From: an uncultured Ruminococcus sp.
GTDB lineage: Bacteria; Bacillota; Clostridia; Oscillospirales; Ruminococcaceae
Direction of reading: 5' to 3'
Assembly: GCA_947175005.1 (NCBI GenBank)
Contig: CAMWLD010000164.1
Location: 1 to 5,536, forward strand
Length of the DNA stretch: 5,536 nt
Under the pieces are notes generated by a model that was not told where the DNA came from, searched no databases, and saw nothing but the letters and a program-made list of their open reading frames with translations. A program made the position numbers and the translations under genes. The number at the start of each line of letters is the position of its first letter. The stretch's first letter is position 1. Below are positions 1 through 5,145 of the stretch, one piece after another.

Positions 1-2
1 AA

Positions 3-71
3 ACAGTACAGCGGAATTTCAAAAAACGAGAACATTTTGATTATGTAAATATTACAGAAGAATTCTTGTAA
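3..71 (+). CDS. Possible 3' end of an unidentified gene, truncated by the window start
   Basis: One plus-strand frame is open from the window edge to a TAA at 69-71, giving 22 residues that end in EEFL. The residues are a plausible soluble C-terminus rich in Lys, Arg, Glu and aromatic residues (for example RNFKKREHFDYVN). The other two plus frames close earlier, near 40 and 48. The stop lies only a few bases before the cotJ terminator hairpin, which fits a gene converging on the cotJ operon. The piece is far too short to identify a family, and 22 open codons could occur by chance. Confidence 0.4.
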   Translation, partial: TVQRNFKKREHFDYVNITEEFL

Positions 72-100
72 AAAGGACTGCCCCCATTAAGAGGCAGTCC
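70..100 (-). terminator. Intrinsic terminator of the cotJ operon
   Basis: GGACTGCC (75-82) pairs perfectly with GGCAGTCC (93-100) around a 10-base loop. Read on the minus strand, the 8-bp GC-rich stem is followed at once by five T residues (complement of 70-74). It begins 7 bases beyond the cotJC stop codon. On the plus strand there is no T tract after the stem, so it should act mainly on the minus-strand transcript. Confidence 0.85.
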
Positions 101-107
101 GAAACTA

Positions 108-701
108 TCAATCAAATTCGGGGTTAAAGGCATAGAAGTTTTTGGCGTTGAGATTTTCCTGTGTGATACGCAGTGCCTCGCCAAACCTTTGAAAGTGCAC
201 GATCTCCCTTTGCCGCAGAAACCTTATGGGATCCCTGACATCGGGATCGTCGGCAAACCGGAGAATGTTGTCGTAAGTTGTACGAGCTTTCTGTTCTGCC
301 GCCATATCCTCGTGCAGGTCGGTGATAACATCCCCCTTAGACTGAAAATATGCCGCTGTAAAGGGCACACCCGCAGCCGAAGCGGCATATATACCCATGG
401 TGTGGTCAACATAATATGCGTCCAGTCCGCCTGCCTTTATCTGATCTAAGGTAAGTCCCTTGGTAAGCTGATAAACTATGGCGGATATCATTTCAACGTG
501 AGCAAGCTCCTCCGTGCCGATATCCGTCATGATCCCCTGAACCTGGGGATAAGGCGCAGTGTATCTCTGGCAAAGGTAACGCTGAGACGCGCCCAACTCG
601 CCGTCGGGGCCGCCCAGCTGGGTGATTATCATTTTCGCCAGCGCTGCGTTGGGAGTACGAATTTTAACCGGATACTCCAGCCGTTTTTCATATAGCCACA
701 T
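108..701 (-). CDS. cotJC: Spore coat protein CotJC, manganese-catalase family
   Basis: This is a 197-residue spore coat component with a ferritin-like four-helix fold, homologous to dimanganese catalases. The expected metal ligands are all visible: E35 in PDGELGASQRY, E65 and H68 in TEELAHVEM, E136 in AAEQKARTTY, and H169 in REIVHFQRFGEAL. By family knowledge it may decompose hydrogen peroxide at the forespore or coat surface; activity is inferred, not shown. The frame extends upstream to 743, but the ATG at 701 is preferred. It has GGAGG seven bases upstream, gives the usual MWLYEKRLEYPVKI N-terminus, and overlaps the cotJB stop as TGATG, which suggests translational coupling. It is the last gene of the operon. 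Confidence 0.95.
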   Translation of the reverse strand: MWLYEKRLEYPVKIRTPNAALAKMIITQLGGPDGELGASQRYLCQRYTAPYPQVQGIMTDIGTEELAHVEMISAIVYQLTKGLTLDQIKAGGLDAYYVDHTMGIYAASAAGVPFTAAYFQSKGDVITDLHEDMAAEQKARTTYDNILRFADDPDVRDPIRFLRQREIVHFQRFGEALRITQENLNAKNFYAFNPEFD

Positions 702-958
702 CAGTTTGCCTCCTTTTCCCAGGGCCACGGACCGTTTGCCCATTCAAACACATTCTCGCAGCTTGACTCTGTAGGCAATACCGGGCCGTAGCTGCGTACA
801 TAAAGTTCCTTTGCCCGCTCCATCAAAGCCTTGTATTTCCTGAAAGCTGCAAGCCCGTTTGGGCAGGTCGGATGAGTGTCAAGATAAAGCTGAAGCTCAT
901 ACAGATAAAAACCGTACATCTGAATGGCGTACATCAGCTGCCGCTTTCTATTGTCCAT
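701..958 (-). CDS. cotJB: Spore coat protein CotJB
   Basis: This 85-residue protein has the usual size of CotJB. It is rich in Tyr, Leu and Met in its N-terminal half (LMYAIQMYGFYLYELQLYLDTHP) and ends in the family-typical WANGPWPWEKE segment. The middle DTHPTCPNGLAAFRKY stretch is also characteristic. It has no signal peptide or membrane helix. It is thought to be needed with CotJA and CotJC for coat assembly; no enzymatic role is known to me. A GAGGGGG ribosome binding site lies about nine bases before the ATG at 958. The start overlaps the end of cotJA by 11 bases, and its TGA shares one base with the cotJC ATG, so the three genes are tightly coupled. Confidence 0.93.
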   Translation of the reverse strand: MDNRKRQLMYAIQMYGFYLYELQLYLDTHPTCPNGLAAFRKYKALMERAKELYVRSYGPVLPTESSCENVFEWANGPWPWEKEAN

Positions 959-1154
959 ATTTCTTTACCCCCTCTTTGCCGAGAAACGGAAAATCAAGAC
1001 AGGGAAAAATCGTTCCTTTTTCAAGGGCGGTATTTTCCGGATAGGTATTATCCCACTGCTGATAGGGAACATAAGCCATCGCCAAGGGAGTTTCCTCGGG
1101 AAATCTGCCCTCGGGCATTGTCAGCCCGTCAGTGGTGCATCTGCTGCCGTTCAT
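948..1154 (-). CDS. cotJA: Spore coat associated protein CotJA
   Basis: This 68-residue protein is recognised by the LAMAYVPYQQWDNTY core (residues 24-38) followed by a Pro-rich tail with GTIFPCLDFPF (47-57), as in other CotJA proteins. In Bacillus, CotJA is a small mother-cell-made coat protein that interacts with CotJC. An in-frame ATG exists at 1172, but the one at 1154 is chosen. It has AAAGGAG about seven bases upstream, while the upstream ATG lies before this ribosome binding site and would add an unsupported MERRKQ extension. It is the first gene of cotJABC and overlaps cotJB by 11 bases. The sigma-E-like promoter upstream fits mother-cell expression early in sporulation. Confidence 0.93.
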   Translation of the reverse strand: MNGSRCTTDGLTMPEGRFPEETPLAMAYVPYQQWDNTYPENTALEKGTIFPCLDFPFLGKEGVKKYGQ

Positions 1155-1182
1155 TTGCTTTCTCCTTTCCATAATTAGCTTT

Positions 1183-1201
1183 AGAGAACCATACGTTCTC
1201 T
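1183..1201. repeat. 7-bp perfect inverted repeat in the cotJ leader
   Basis: AGAGAAC (1183-1189) and GTTCTCT (1195-1201) form a perfect inverted repeat around CATAC. It lies between the proposed -10 box and the cotJA ribosome binding site, around the expected transcription start. It could be a 5' stem-loop in the mRNA or a binding site for a regulator. It has no T tract on the minus strand, so it does not look like a terminator of cotJ. Confidence 0.55.
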
Positions 1202-1205
1202 TTTT

Positions 1206-1234
1206 ATTATATGTTATACCGATTTTACTGTGAT
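1206..1234 (-). promoter_or_regulatory. Putative sigma-E-type sporulation promoter for cotJABC
   Basis: On the minus strand, CATATAAT (complement of 1206-1213) differs at one position from the sigma-E -10 consensus CATACAAT. ATCACAGT (complement of 1227-1234), 13 bases further upstream, is a partial match (5 of 8) to the sigma-E -35 sequence GTCATATT. The cotJ operon of Bacillus subtilis is sigma-E dependent, so the match is expected. The -35 element is weak and the start site is not proven. Confidence 0.5.
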
Positions 1235-1282
1235 AGATTTTTTGAGTTTATCATTATAGCGTGAATCCTTAAACAAACGAAT

Positions 1283-1329
1283 AAAAAATGACCGGGCTTT
1301 GCTGTGTGAGCAAGGCTCGGTCATTTTTT
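1283..1329 (-). terminator. Intrinsic terminator of the zinc-ribbon gene
   Basis: A 21-bp stem, 1283-1303 with 1309-1329, closes on a five-base GTGTG loop and contains two G-T pairs. Its outer six pairs are A-T, so the minus-strand transcript has an A tract before and a T tract after the GC-rich core. The TGA stop of the zinc-ribbon gene (complement of 1321-1323) lies inside the stem. The symmetric A/T tracts would also allow termination on the plus strand, but no plus-strand gene leads into it. Confidence 0.88.
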
Positions 1330-1749
1330 GATTGTAATTAATTTTACTGCCAATAACATAAATGTCACACCAAGCACGGTAGATATTATTGAGGAAATTC
1401 TGTATTTTTCGATCTCCTTATTGTCATATTCTATCATGTCTTCATACCTTTCGGCAAAAATAAAATATGCATTTCTTAGATTTTCCGATTTTTCGGACAT
1501 TGCAGCATTGCTGAGAACATCATGATCTTTTAAGCATTCACTTCTGTGTTCGCAGTAATACTTGTAATCATCATTGGCAATTTGATAAATGCCGAAAATC
1601 TGACAAAAGACTGCCGCAATAATCAAAAAACAATAAACGATTTTATGGATGTATTTTGGCGGTTTTCTGCTCTTTAAAAAACGTCCGCACTTTGGGCAAA
1701 CATCTGCTTGTTCTTCAATCTCAAAAGAACATTCGGGACATATTTTCAT
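1321..1749 (-). CDS. Small zinc-ribbon, two-helix membrane protein of unknown function
   Basis: The 142-residue product begins with a zinc ribbon: C4-x2-C7 and C18-x2-C21, with the second pair in CPKCGRFL. A basic stretch (KSRKPPKYIHK) leads into a hydrophobic helix at about 36-57. A charged region at about 58-117, containing C66 and C72, is followed by a second hydrophobic helix at about 118-140. By the positive-inside rule, the ribbon and the KK tail would face the cytoplasm and the middle loop the outside. I do not recognise a specific family; zinc-ribbon membrane proteins of this sort are common and poorly characterised in clostridia. GAGGGGG lies 11 bases before the ATG. The gene is clearly more AT-rich than cotJ and cca, which may indicate a different origin. 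It has its own terminator and is not part of the cotJ operon. Confidence 0.8.
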   Translation of the reverse strand: MKICPECSFEIEEQADVCPKCGRFLKSRKPPKYIHKIVYCFLIIAAVFCQIFGIYQIANDDYKYYCEHRSECLKDHDVLSNAAMSEKSENLRNAYFIFAERYEDMIEYDNKEIEKYRISSIISTVLGVTFMLLAVKLITIKK

Positions 1750-1788
1750 TTTAATTTTATCCCCCTCACATTGCTGATTAACATTTTA

Positions 1789-1820
1789 ATTATACATTAC
1801 AATGTTGATATGTTTGTTAA
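1789..1820 (-). promoter_or_regulatory. Possible promoter of the zinc-ribbon gene
   Basis: A perfect TATAAT (complement of 1789-1794) lies 39 bases before the start codon on the minus strand. The only -35-like sequence is TTAACA (complement of 1815-1820), with a spacer of 20 bases, longer than usual. The surrounding region is very AT-rich, so a chance TATAAT is quite possible. Confidence 0.35.
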
Positions 1821-1920
1821 TTTTTTGAAATATTTTCTTATTATTTTAGTACGTTCTGATTAAAAAATTAATATTCAAGTAAAAAAATAAAGTTCAACCT
1901 CCATTTTGTTAATTTTCCTC

Positions 1921-1949
1921 TTGCAATTTGGCAAAAGCTGTGATATAAT
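1921..1949 (+). promoter_or_regulatory. Extended -10 sigma-A promoter for cca
   Basis: TTGCAA (1921-1926) matches TTGACA at four of six positions. It is 17 bases from a perfect TATAAT (1944-1949), which is preceded by TG at 1941-1942 with one base between, an extended -10 element. Transcription would start near 1956, leaving a leader of about 60 bases before the cca start codon. Confidence 0.75.
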
Positions 1950-2014
1950 ATTAAATGAGAAACTATGAAAAAAAACAATCTCTTACTTTTAACATCTAAA
2001 AGGAGTGCTTTACT

Positions 2015-3379
2015 TTGGATATAAATATTCCCGGAAATGTGAAAAAGGTTATAGAAAGGCTTGCCGAAAAGGGCTTTGAAGCCTTTATTGTAGGCGGCTG
2101 TGTAAGAGATTCCCTGCTGGGGCTGCCGCCAAAGGATTACGACGTTACCACAAACGCCCTGCCCGAGGAAATGATCTCCTGCTTTGAGGGAGATTTCAGA
2201 GTCATTCCCACGGGGATAAAGCATGGCACGGTCACGGTGGTAAGCGAGGGCGAAAATATAGAGGTAACTACCTACAGGGTGGACGGCAGCTATACGGACC
2301 ACCGCCGCCCGGACAGCGTCAGCTTTACACGGGTGCTGGAAGAGGACCTTGCCAGACGGGATTTTACTATCAATGCCATGGCATATTCCGACGAACGGGG
2401 TATTATCGACCCTTACGGCGGGCAGCGGGATCTGTTTACCCATAAGATACGCTGTGTTGGCAGTCCCGATGAACGCTTTGACGAGGACGCACTGCGGATA
2501 ATGCGTGCGCTGCGGTTCGCCTCCACCCTTAATTTCCGCATTGAAAAGGAAACTGCCGAGGCTGTACACAGAAAAAGATCCCTCCTGCGGGAAATCTCCG
2601 CAGAAAGGATATGCTCCGAGCTTACGGGCTTTGTTATGGGTACTGCCCCGGGTGAGCTTATGATGGAGTTTGACGACGTTTTCTGTACTGTAATTCCCGA
2701 ATTTGCCAAGTGCATAGGCTTTAACCAGCGCAGCCGATACCATATTTATGATGTATGGGAGCACACTGCAAGATCTCTCGATAATTCTCAAAATGACAAG
2801 GAAATACGGCTTGCCCTTTTGTTCCACGATATAGAAAAGCCCTCATGCTTTACCACCGACGACGAGGGACACGGGCATTTCCCGAATCACGAGAAAAAAA
2901 GCTCGGAAACCGCCGAGCGGATAATGCAGCGGCTGCGGTTTGACAAGGAGACCACCAAAAACGTCTGCTCCCTTATAAAATACCACTACATAACCCCTGT
3001 GGACGACAAGCGGGTGGTAAAACACCTTATTTCGGTAATGGGTGTGGATATGTTCAATAAGCTGGCGGAGGTAATGAAGGGCGACAGCAGAGCAAAGCAG
3101 GAATTCTGCCTTGAACGTGTGAATACCCTTGACGCTATGAAGCGAAAGGCTGTGGAGGCGGCGGACGAATGCTGCACGCTTTCCGACCTTGCCGTAAAGG
3201 GTGGCGACTTGGAGGCTATCGGTCTTTCGGGCAGAGAGATCGGCAGCGCCTTGGAAAAGGCTCTTGACATGGTGATAGACGAGGAGCTGCCCAATGAAAA
3301 AGAGGCTATTTTAGAGGCTGTTCAAAGGGATGATTTCCTTTCGGAAGATACCGAGGCAGACGATAACCTCCCCTGCTGA
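2015..3379 (+). CDS. cca: CCA tRNA nucleotidyltransferase (class II, with HD domain)
   Basis: This enzyme adds or repairs the 3'-terminal CCA of tRNAs from CTP and ATP without a nucleic-acid template. The 454 residues show the nucleotidyltransferase head with GGCVRDSLLG (27-36) and catalytic D41 and D43 in DYDVTT. RRDFTINAMAY follows at 114-124 and the nucleotide-selecting EDALR at 157-161. Next come the RNA-binding neck, an HD domain (H250, then H271-D272 in LLFHDIEKP, with H288 and H292), and a C-terminal LAVKGGDLEAIGL...LPNEKEAILE domain typical of Bacillus/Clostridium enzymes. The start is TTG: AAAAGGAG ends nine bases upstream and no better in-frame codon exists nearby. It is monocistronic and converges on nrdR. 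Some bacteria split CC- and A-addition between two such enzymes, so strictly CC- or A-adding activity cannot be excluded. A poly(A) polymerase is less likely in this host type. Confidence 0.93.
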   Translation: MDINIPGNVKKVIERLAEKGFEAFIVGGCVRDSLLGLPPKDYDVTTNALPEEMISCFEGDFRVIPTGIKHGTVTVVSEGENIEVTTYRVDGSYTDHRRPDSVSFTRVLEEDLARRDFTINAMAYSDERGIIDPYGGQRDLFTHKIRCVGSPDERFDEDALRIMRALRFASTLNFRIEKETAEAVHRKRSLLREISAERICSELTGFVMGTAPGELMMEFDDVFCTVIPEFAKCIGFNQRSRYHIYDVWEHTARSLDNSQNDKEIRLALLFHDIEKPSCFTTDDEGHGHFPNHEKKSSETAERIMQRLRFDKETTKNVCSLIKYHYITPVDDKRVVKHLISVMGVDMFNKLAEVMKGDSRAKQEFCLERVNTLDAMKRKAVEAADECCTLSDLAVKGGDLEAIGLSGREIGSALEKALDMVIDEELPNEKEAILEAVQRDDFLSEDTEADDNLPC

Positions 3380-3405
3380 CAGTAAGCAGTTCAGATCAAA
3401 AGGGC

Positions 3406-3452
3406 AAAAAAGCGGCTTTAAGCCGCCCCAAAAAAGGGTGATCCAAAGCCGC
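3406..3452 (-). terminator. Intrinsic terminator of nrdR with two possible folds
   Basis: On the minus strand, GCGGC-TTAAA-GCCGC (complement of 3412-3426) is followed at once by six T residues (complement of 3406-3411), a compact intrinsic terminator 59 bases past the nrdR stop. The same 3' arm can instead pair with a second GCGGCTTT (complement of 3445-3452). That makes an 8-bp stem around an inner C3/G3 hairpin, also ending at the T tract. On the plus strand the stem is followed by C and A residues, so it does not look like a terminator for cca. Confidence 0.8.
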
Positions 3453-3485
3453 AAATGTGCATATAATGCAATGTGCAATATTGGT

Positions 3486-3953
3486 TTACTTATCGGTTTC
3501 CGATTTATCCTCCGTTTTAAGGTCGGAGATAATGTCAAGAAAACACTCCACATTGTTGAAGTCCTTATTTACCGAGGCAAATCGGACATATGCCACCTCG
3601 TCCAGCTTTTTGAGCTTCTCGAGCACCATATCGCTTATCTGACTTGTGGAAATTTCCGTCAGCATATTGTTTATGCAGTAATTCTCGATCCCGTCGGCTA
3701 TTTCGATTATGGCGGAACCCGGCACGGGGCGCTTCTTCACAGCAAAGGAAAGCCCCTGCACAAGCTTGTTGCGGTTAAACTGCTCGTAAGTATTATCCTT
3801 TTTATTAACAAGGATTATGGGCATTTCAACGCTTTCGTAGGTGGTGAACCGCCTGCCGCAGTTGCCGCAGCAGCGCCTGCGCCGTTTCTTGCCCTCGGTG
3901 ACACGGGAGTCGGTGACCTTAGTATCCTCCGATCCGCAGTAGGGACATTTCAT
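3486..3953 (-). CDS. nrdR: Transcriptional repressor NrdR
   Basis: NrdR is an ATP/dATP-sensing repressor that binds NrdR boxes upstream of ribonucleotide reductase genes. The 155 residues match the family length (about 150). They have an N-terminal zinc ribbon with C3, C6, C29 and C32 (MKCPYCG and RRRRCCGNCGRRFTTYE), then an ATP-cone at about 46-136 including FNRNKLVQGLSFAVKKRPV and the AYVRFASV segment. The ATG at 3953 is preferred over 3962. It gives the family-typical MKCPYC start and better spacing from the only ribosome-binding-like sequence, AAAGGCAG, which sits directly against the upstream ATG. Position 129, usually Tyr in the ASVY-K/R segment as I recall the family, is Asn here. The C-terminus ends in a charged tail (KTEDKSETDK). 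No ribonucleotide reductase gene is in the window, so regulation is in trans. Confidence 0.95.
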   Translation of the reverse strand: MKCPYCGSEDTKVTDSRVTEGKKRRRRCCGNCGRRFTTYESVEMPIILVNKKDNTYEQFNRNKLVQGLSFAVKKRPVPGSAIIEIADGIENYCINNMLTEISTSQISDMVLEKLKKLDEVAYVRFASVNKDFNNVECFLDIISDLKTEDKSETDK

Positions 3954-4001
3954 AATTATCATCTGCCTTTATTTTGATCTGATTTTCTCTATCTATATTT
4001 A

Positions 4002-4030
4002 ATAATACATTTTTTATTTTCAGTTGTCAA
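4002..4030 (-). promoter_or_regulatory. Sigma-A promoter for nrdR
   Basis: On the minus strand, a perfect TTGACA (complement of 4025-4030) is separated by exactly 17 AT-rich bases from TATTAT (complement of 4002-4007), one mismatch from the consensus -10. The start codon of nrdR is about 50 bases downstream. No good NrdR box (palindrome of the ACACTATATATAGTGT type) overlaps it, so autoregulation is not evident. Confidence 0.85.
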
Positions 4031-4121
4031 GCCGATTTTCCCGGTAAATTCGCTTTGGGGCGGTATTTATAGGGAATTTTATAAATGTAAATTTTTTGTA
4101 AACATTTGATAAGGAGTTAAA

Positions 4122-5084
4122 ATGAGCAGGAAAAGAAAAAAAAGCTTAAACGGCGTACAGTTTTTCAGCTATTCGACCATAATACTTTTTTTGGCGGTGT
4201 TTTTATTGTCAAAGATCAAATTTGAAAATCCCATTGATCTGCCCGAAATACCCGAAAGCACGGGCACGGGCTCAGTTACCCAAAATGCGGAAACGGATAA
4301 TTTGGGTAATGATGATCCTCTATCCACAAGCGACGATCTGCCAGGCGATGACGGGATATCCGACGGAGAAACTCTTCCCGAAGATCCCACGGATTATTTT
4401 ACCGAACCGGAAGCCCCCAAAACCCCCAAGCCCGACCCGGACGACGCCGACAACACCTGGGCTATGTTTTTGGTAAACAATCAGAATCCTATTACCAAGG
4501 AATATGCCGAGGGTTGTGAACGTTCTCTTGTTTACGAAAGCTGGCGGGAATATTACATGGACAGCCGTATGGCAGAATACATGAAGCAGATGATAGAAGA
4601 CGCTCAAAAAGATAAGATAGAGCTTATAGTAATGTCCTCCTACCGCAGCTTTGAAAAGCAGGAGCAGAATATTCAGGAAAGCATTCAGGACAGGATCGAC
4701 CGCCTTGGCATGACCGAGGAGGAGGCGCGAATTGACACTCTGCGAGAGGTGCAAAGCCCCGGGTGCAGCGAGCATAACGCAGGTATTGCCGCAGACATTA
4801 TGTCCAACGAATATACCAGCATGGACGACGACGGCTTCAAAGACACTAAGGCGTTTGCATGGCTTCAGGAGAATGCGGCTAAATACGGCTTTATCCTGCG
4901 CTATCCCGAGAACGGCTATGAAAAAACCGGCATAAGCTATGAACCTTGGCATTATAGGTTTGTTGGGCGGTATTACGCTCAGGTCATTACCGACAAGGGC
5001 ATTACCTTGGAAGAATATTTTGAGGAAATGAACTGGGTAGACGAAGAGGGCAAGGCTGTTTACCATTTGCCCGTTTTGACATGA
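4122..5084 (+). CDS. VanY-type D-alanyl-D-alanine carboxypeptidase (peptidase M15), membrane-anchored
   Basis: This zinc peptidase is predicted to remove the terminal D-Ala from peptidoglycan stem peptides outside the cell. The 320 residues have a basic N-terminus (RKRKK), one hydrophobic helix at about 12-31 without a clear cleavage site, and an acidic Pro/Asp/Glu/Ser-rich linker at about 38-110. The catalytic domain is at about 111-310. Visible M15B motifs are SSYRSFEKQ (172-180), the SEHNAGIAAD zinc motif (H218 and D225), and EPWHYR with catalytic E274 and third ligand H277. All key residues are present, so it should be active. AAGGAG (4111-4116) lies five bases before the ATG. No convincing promoter is seen; TATAAA at 4080-4085 lacks a -35 partner. 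A close paralogue follows 61 bases downstream. Vancomycin resistance should not be assumed: no other van genes are present. Confidence 0.9.
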   Translation: MSRKRKKSLNGVQFFSYSTIILFLAVFLLSKIKFENPIDLPEIPESTGTGSVTQNAETDNLGNDDPLSTSDDLPGDDGISDGETLPEDPTDYFTEPEAPKTPKPDPDDADNTWAMFLVNNQNPITKEYAEGCERSLVYESWREYYMDSRMAEYMKQMIEDAQKDKIELIVMSSYRSFEKQEQNIQESIQDRIDRLGMTEEEARIDTLREVQSPGCSEHNAGIAADIMSNEYTSMDDDGFKDTKAFAWLQENAAKYGFILRYPENGYEKTGISYEPWHYRFVGRYYAQVITDKGITLEEYFEEMNWVDEEGKAVYHLPVLT

Positions 5085-5145
5085 TTTGCTTAGTGTATTT
5101 CGGGAAACTTGAAACAGGCTTTATTAAAATAAAGGAGCCCCAAAA

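Noticed and set aside
1185..1199. Possible LexA/DinR box in the cotJ leader (GAAC...GTTC)
   Set aside because: The two half sites are separated by five bases, not the four of the Gram-positive GAACnnnnGTTC consensus, and cotJ has no link to the SOS response.
1965..2024. Short frame (19 codons, Leu-rich, starting ATG) overlapping the cca TTG start
   Set aside because: It has no convincing ribosome binding site; the only strong one, at 1998-2005, is placed for the cca start. Chance occurrence in an AT-rich leader is the simpler explanation.
1868..2827. Long minus-strand open frame (319 codons) opposite cca
   Set aside because: It runs antisense to the clearly homologous cca gene, has no recognisable domain, and is explained by the codon bias of the sense strand. 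The other long frames opposite cca, nrdR and vanY are rejected for the same reason.
3455..3477. TGCAT/ATGCA palindrome and repeated TGTGCA after nrdR
   Set aside because: The repeats are short, AT-rich and lie in a convergent gap, with no known site match.
4083..4107. AAATGT...ACATTT inverted repeat just before the vanY-like gene
   Set aside because: It is only six weak A/T-rich pairs with a 13-base loop in an AT-rich region, so not a convincing operator or terminator.
5076..5081. TTGACA as a -35 box for the second vanY-like gene
   Set aside because: It is the end of the upstream coding sequence, and no -10-like hexamer is found at 16-18 bases downstream.
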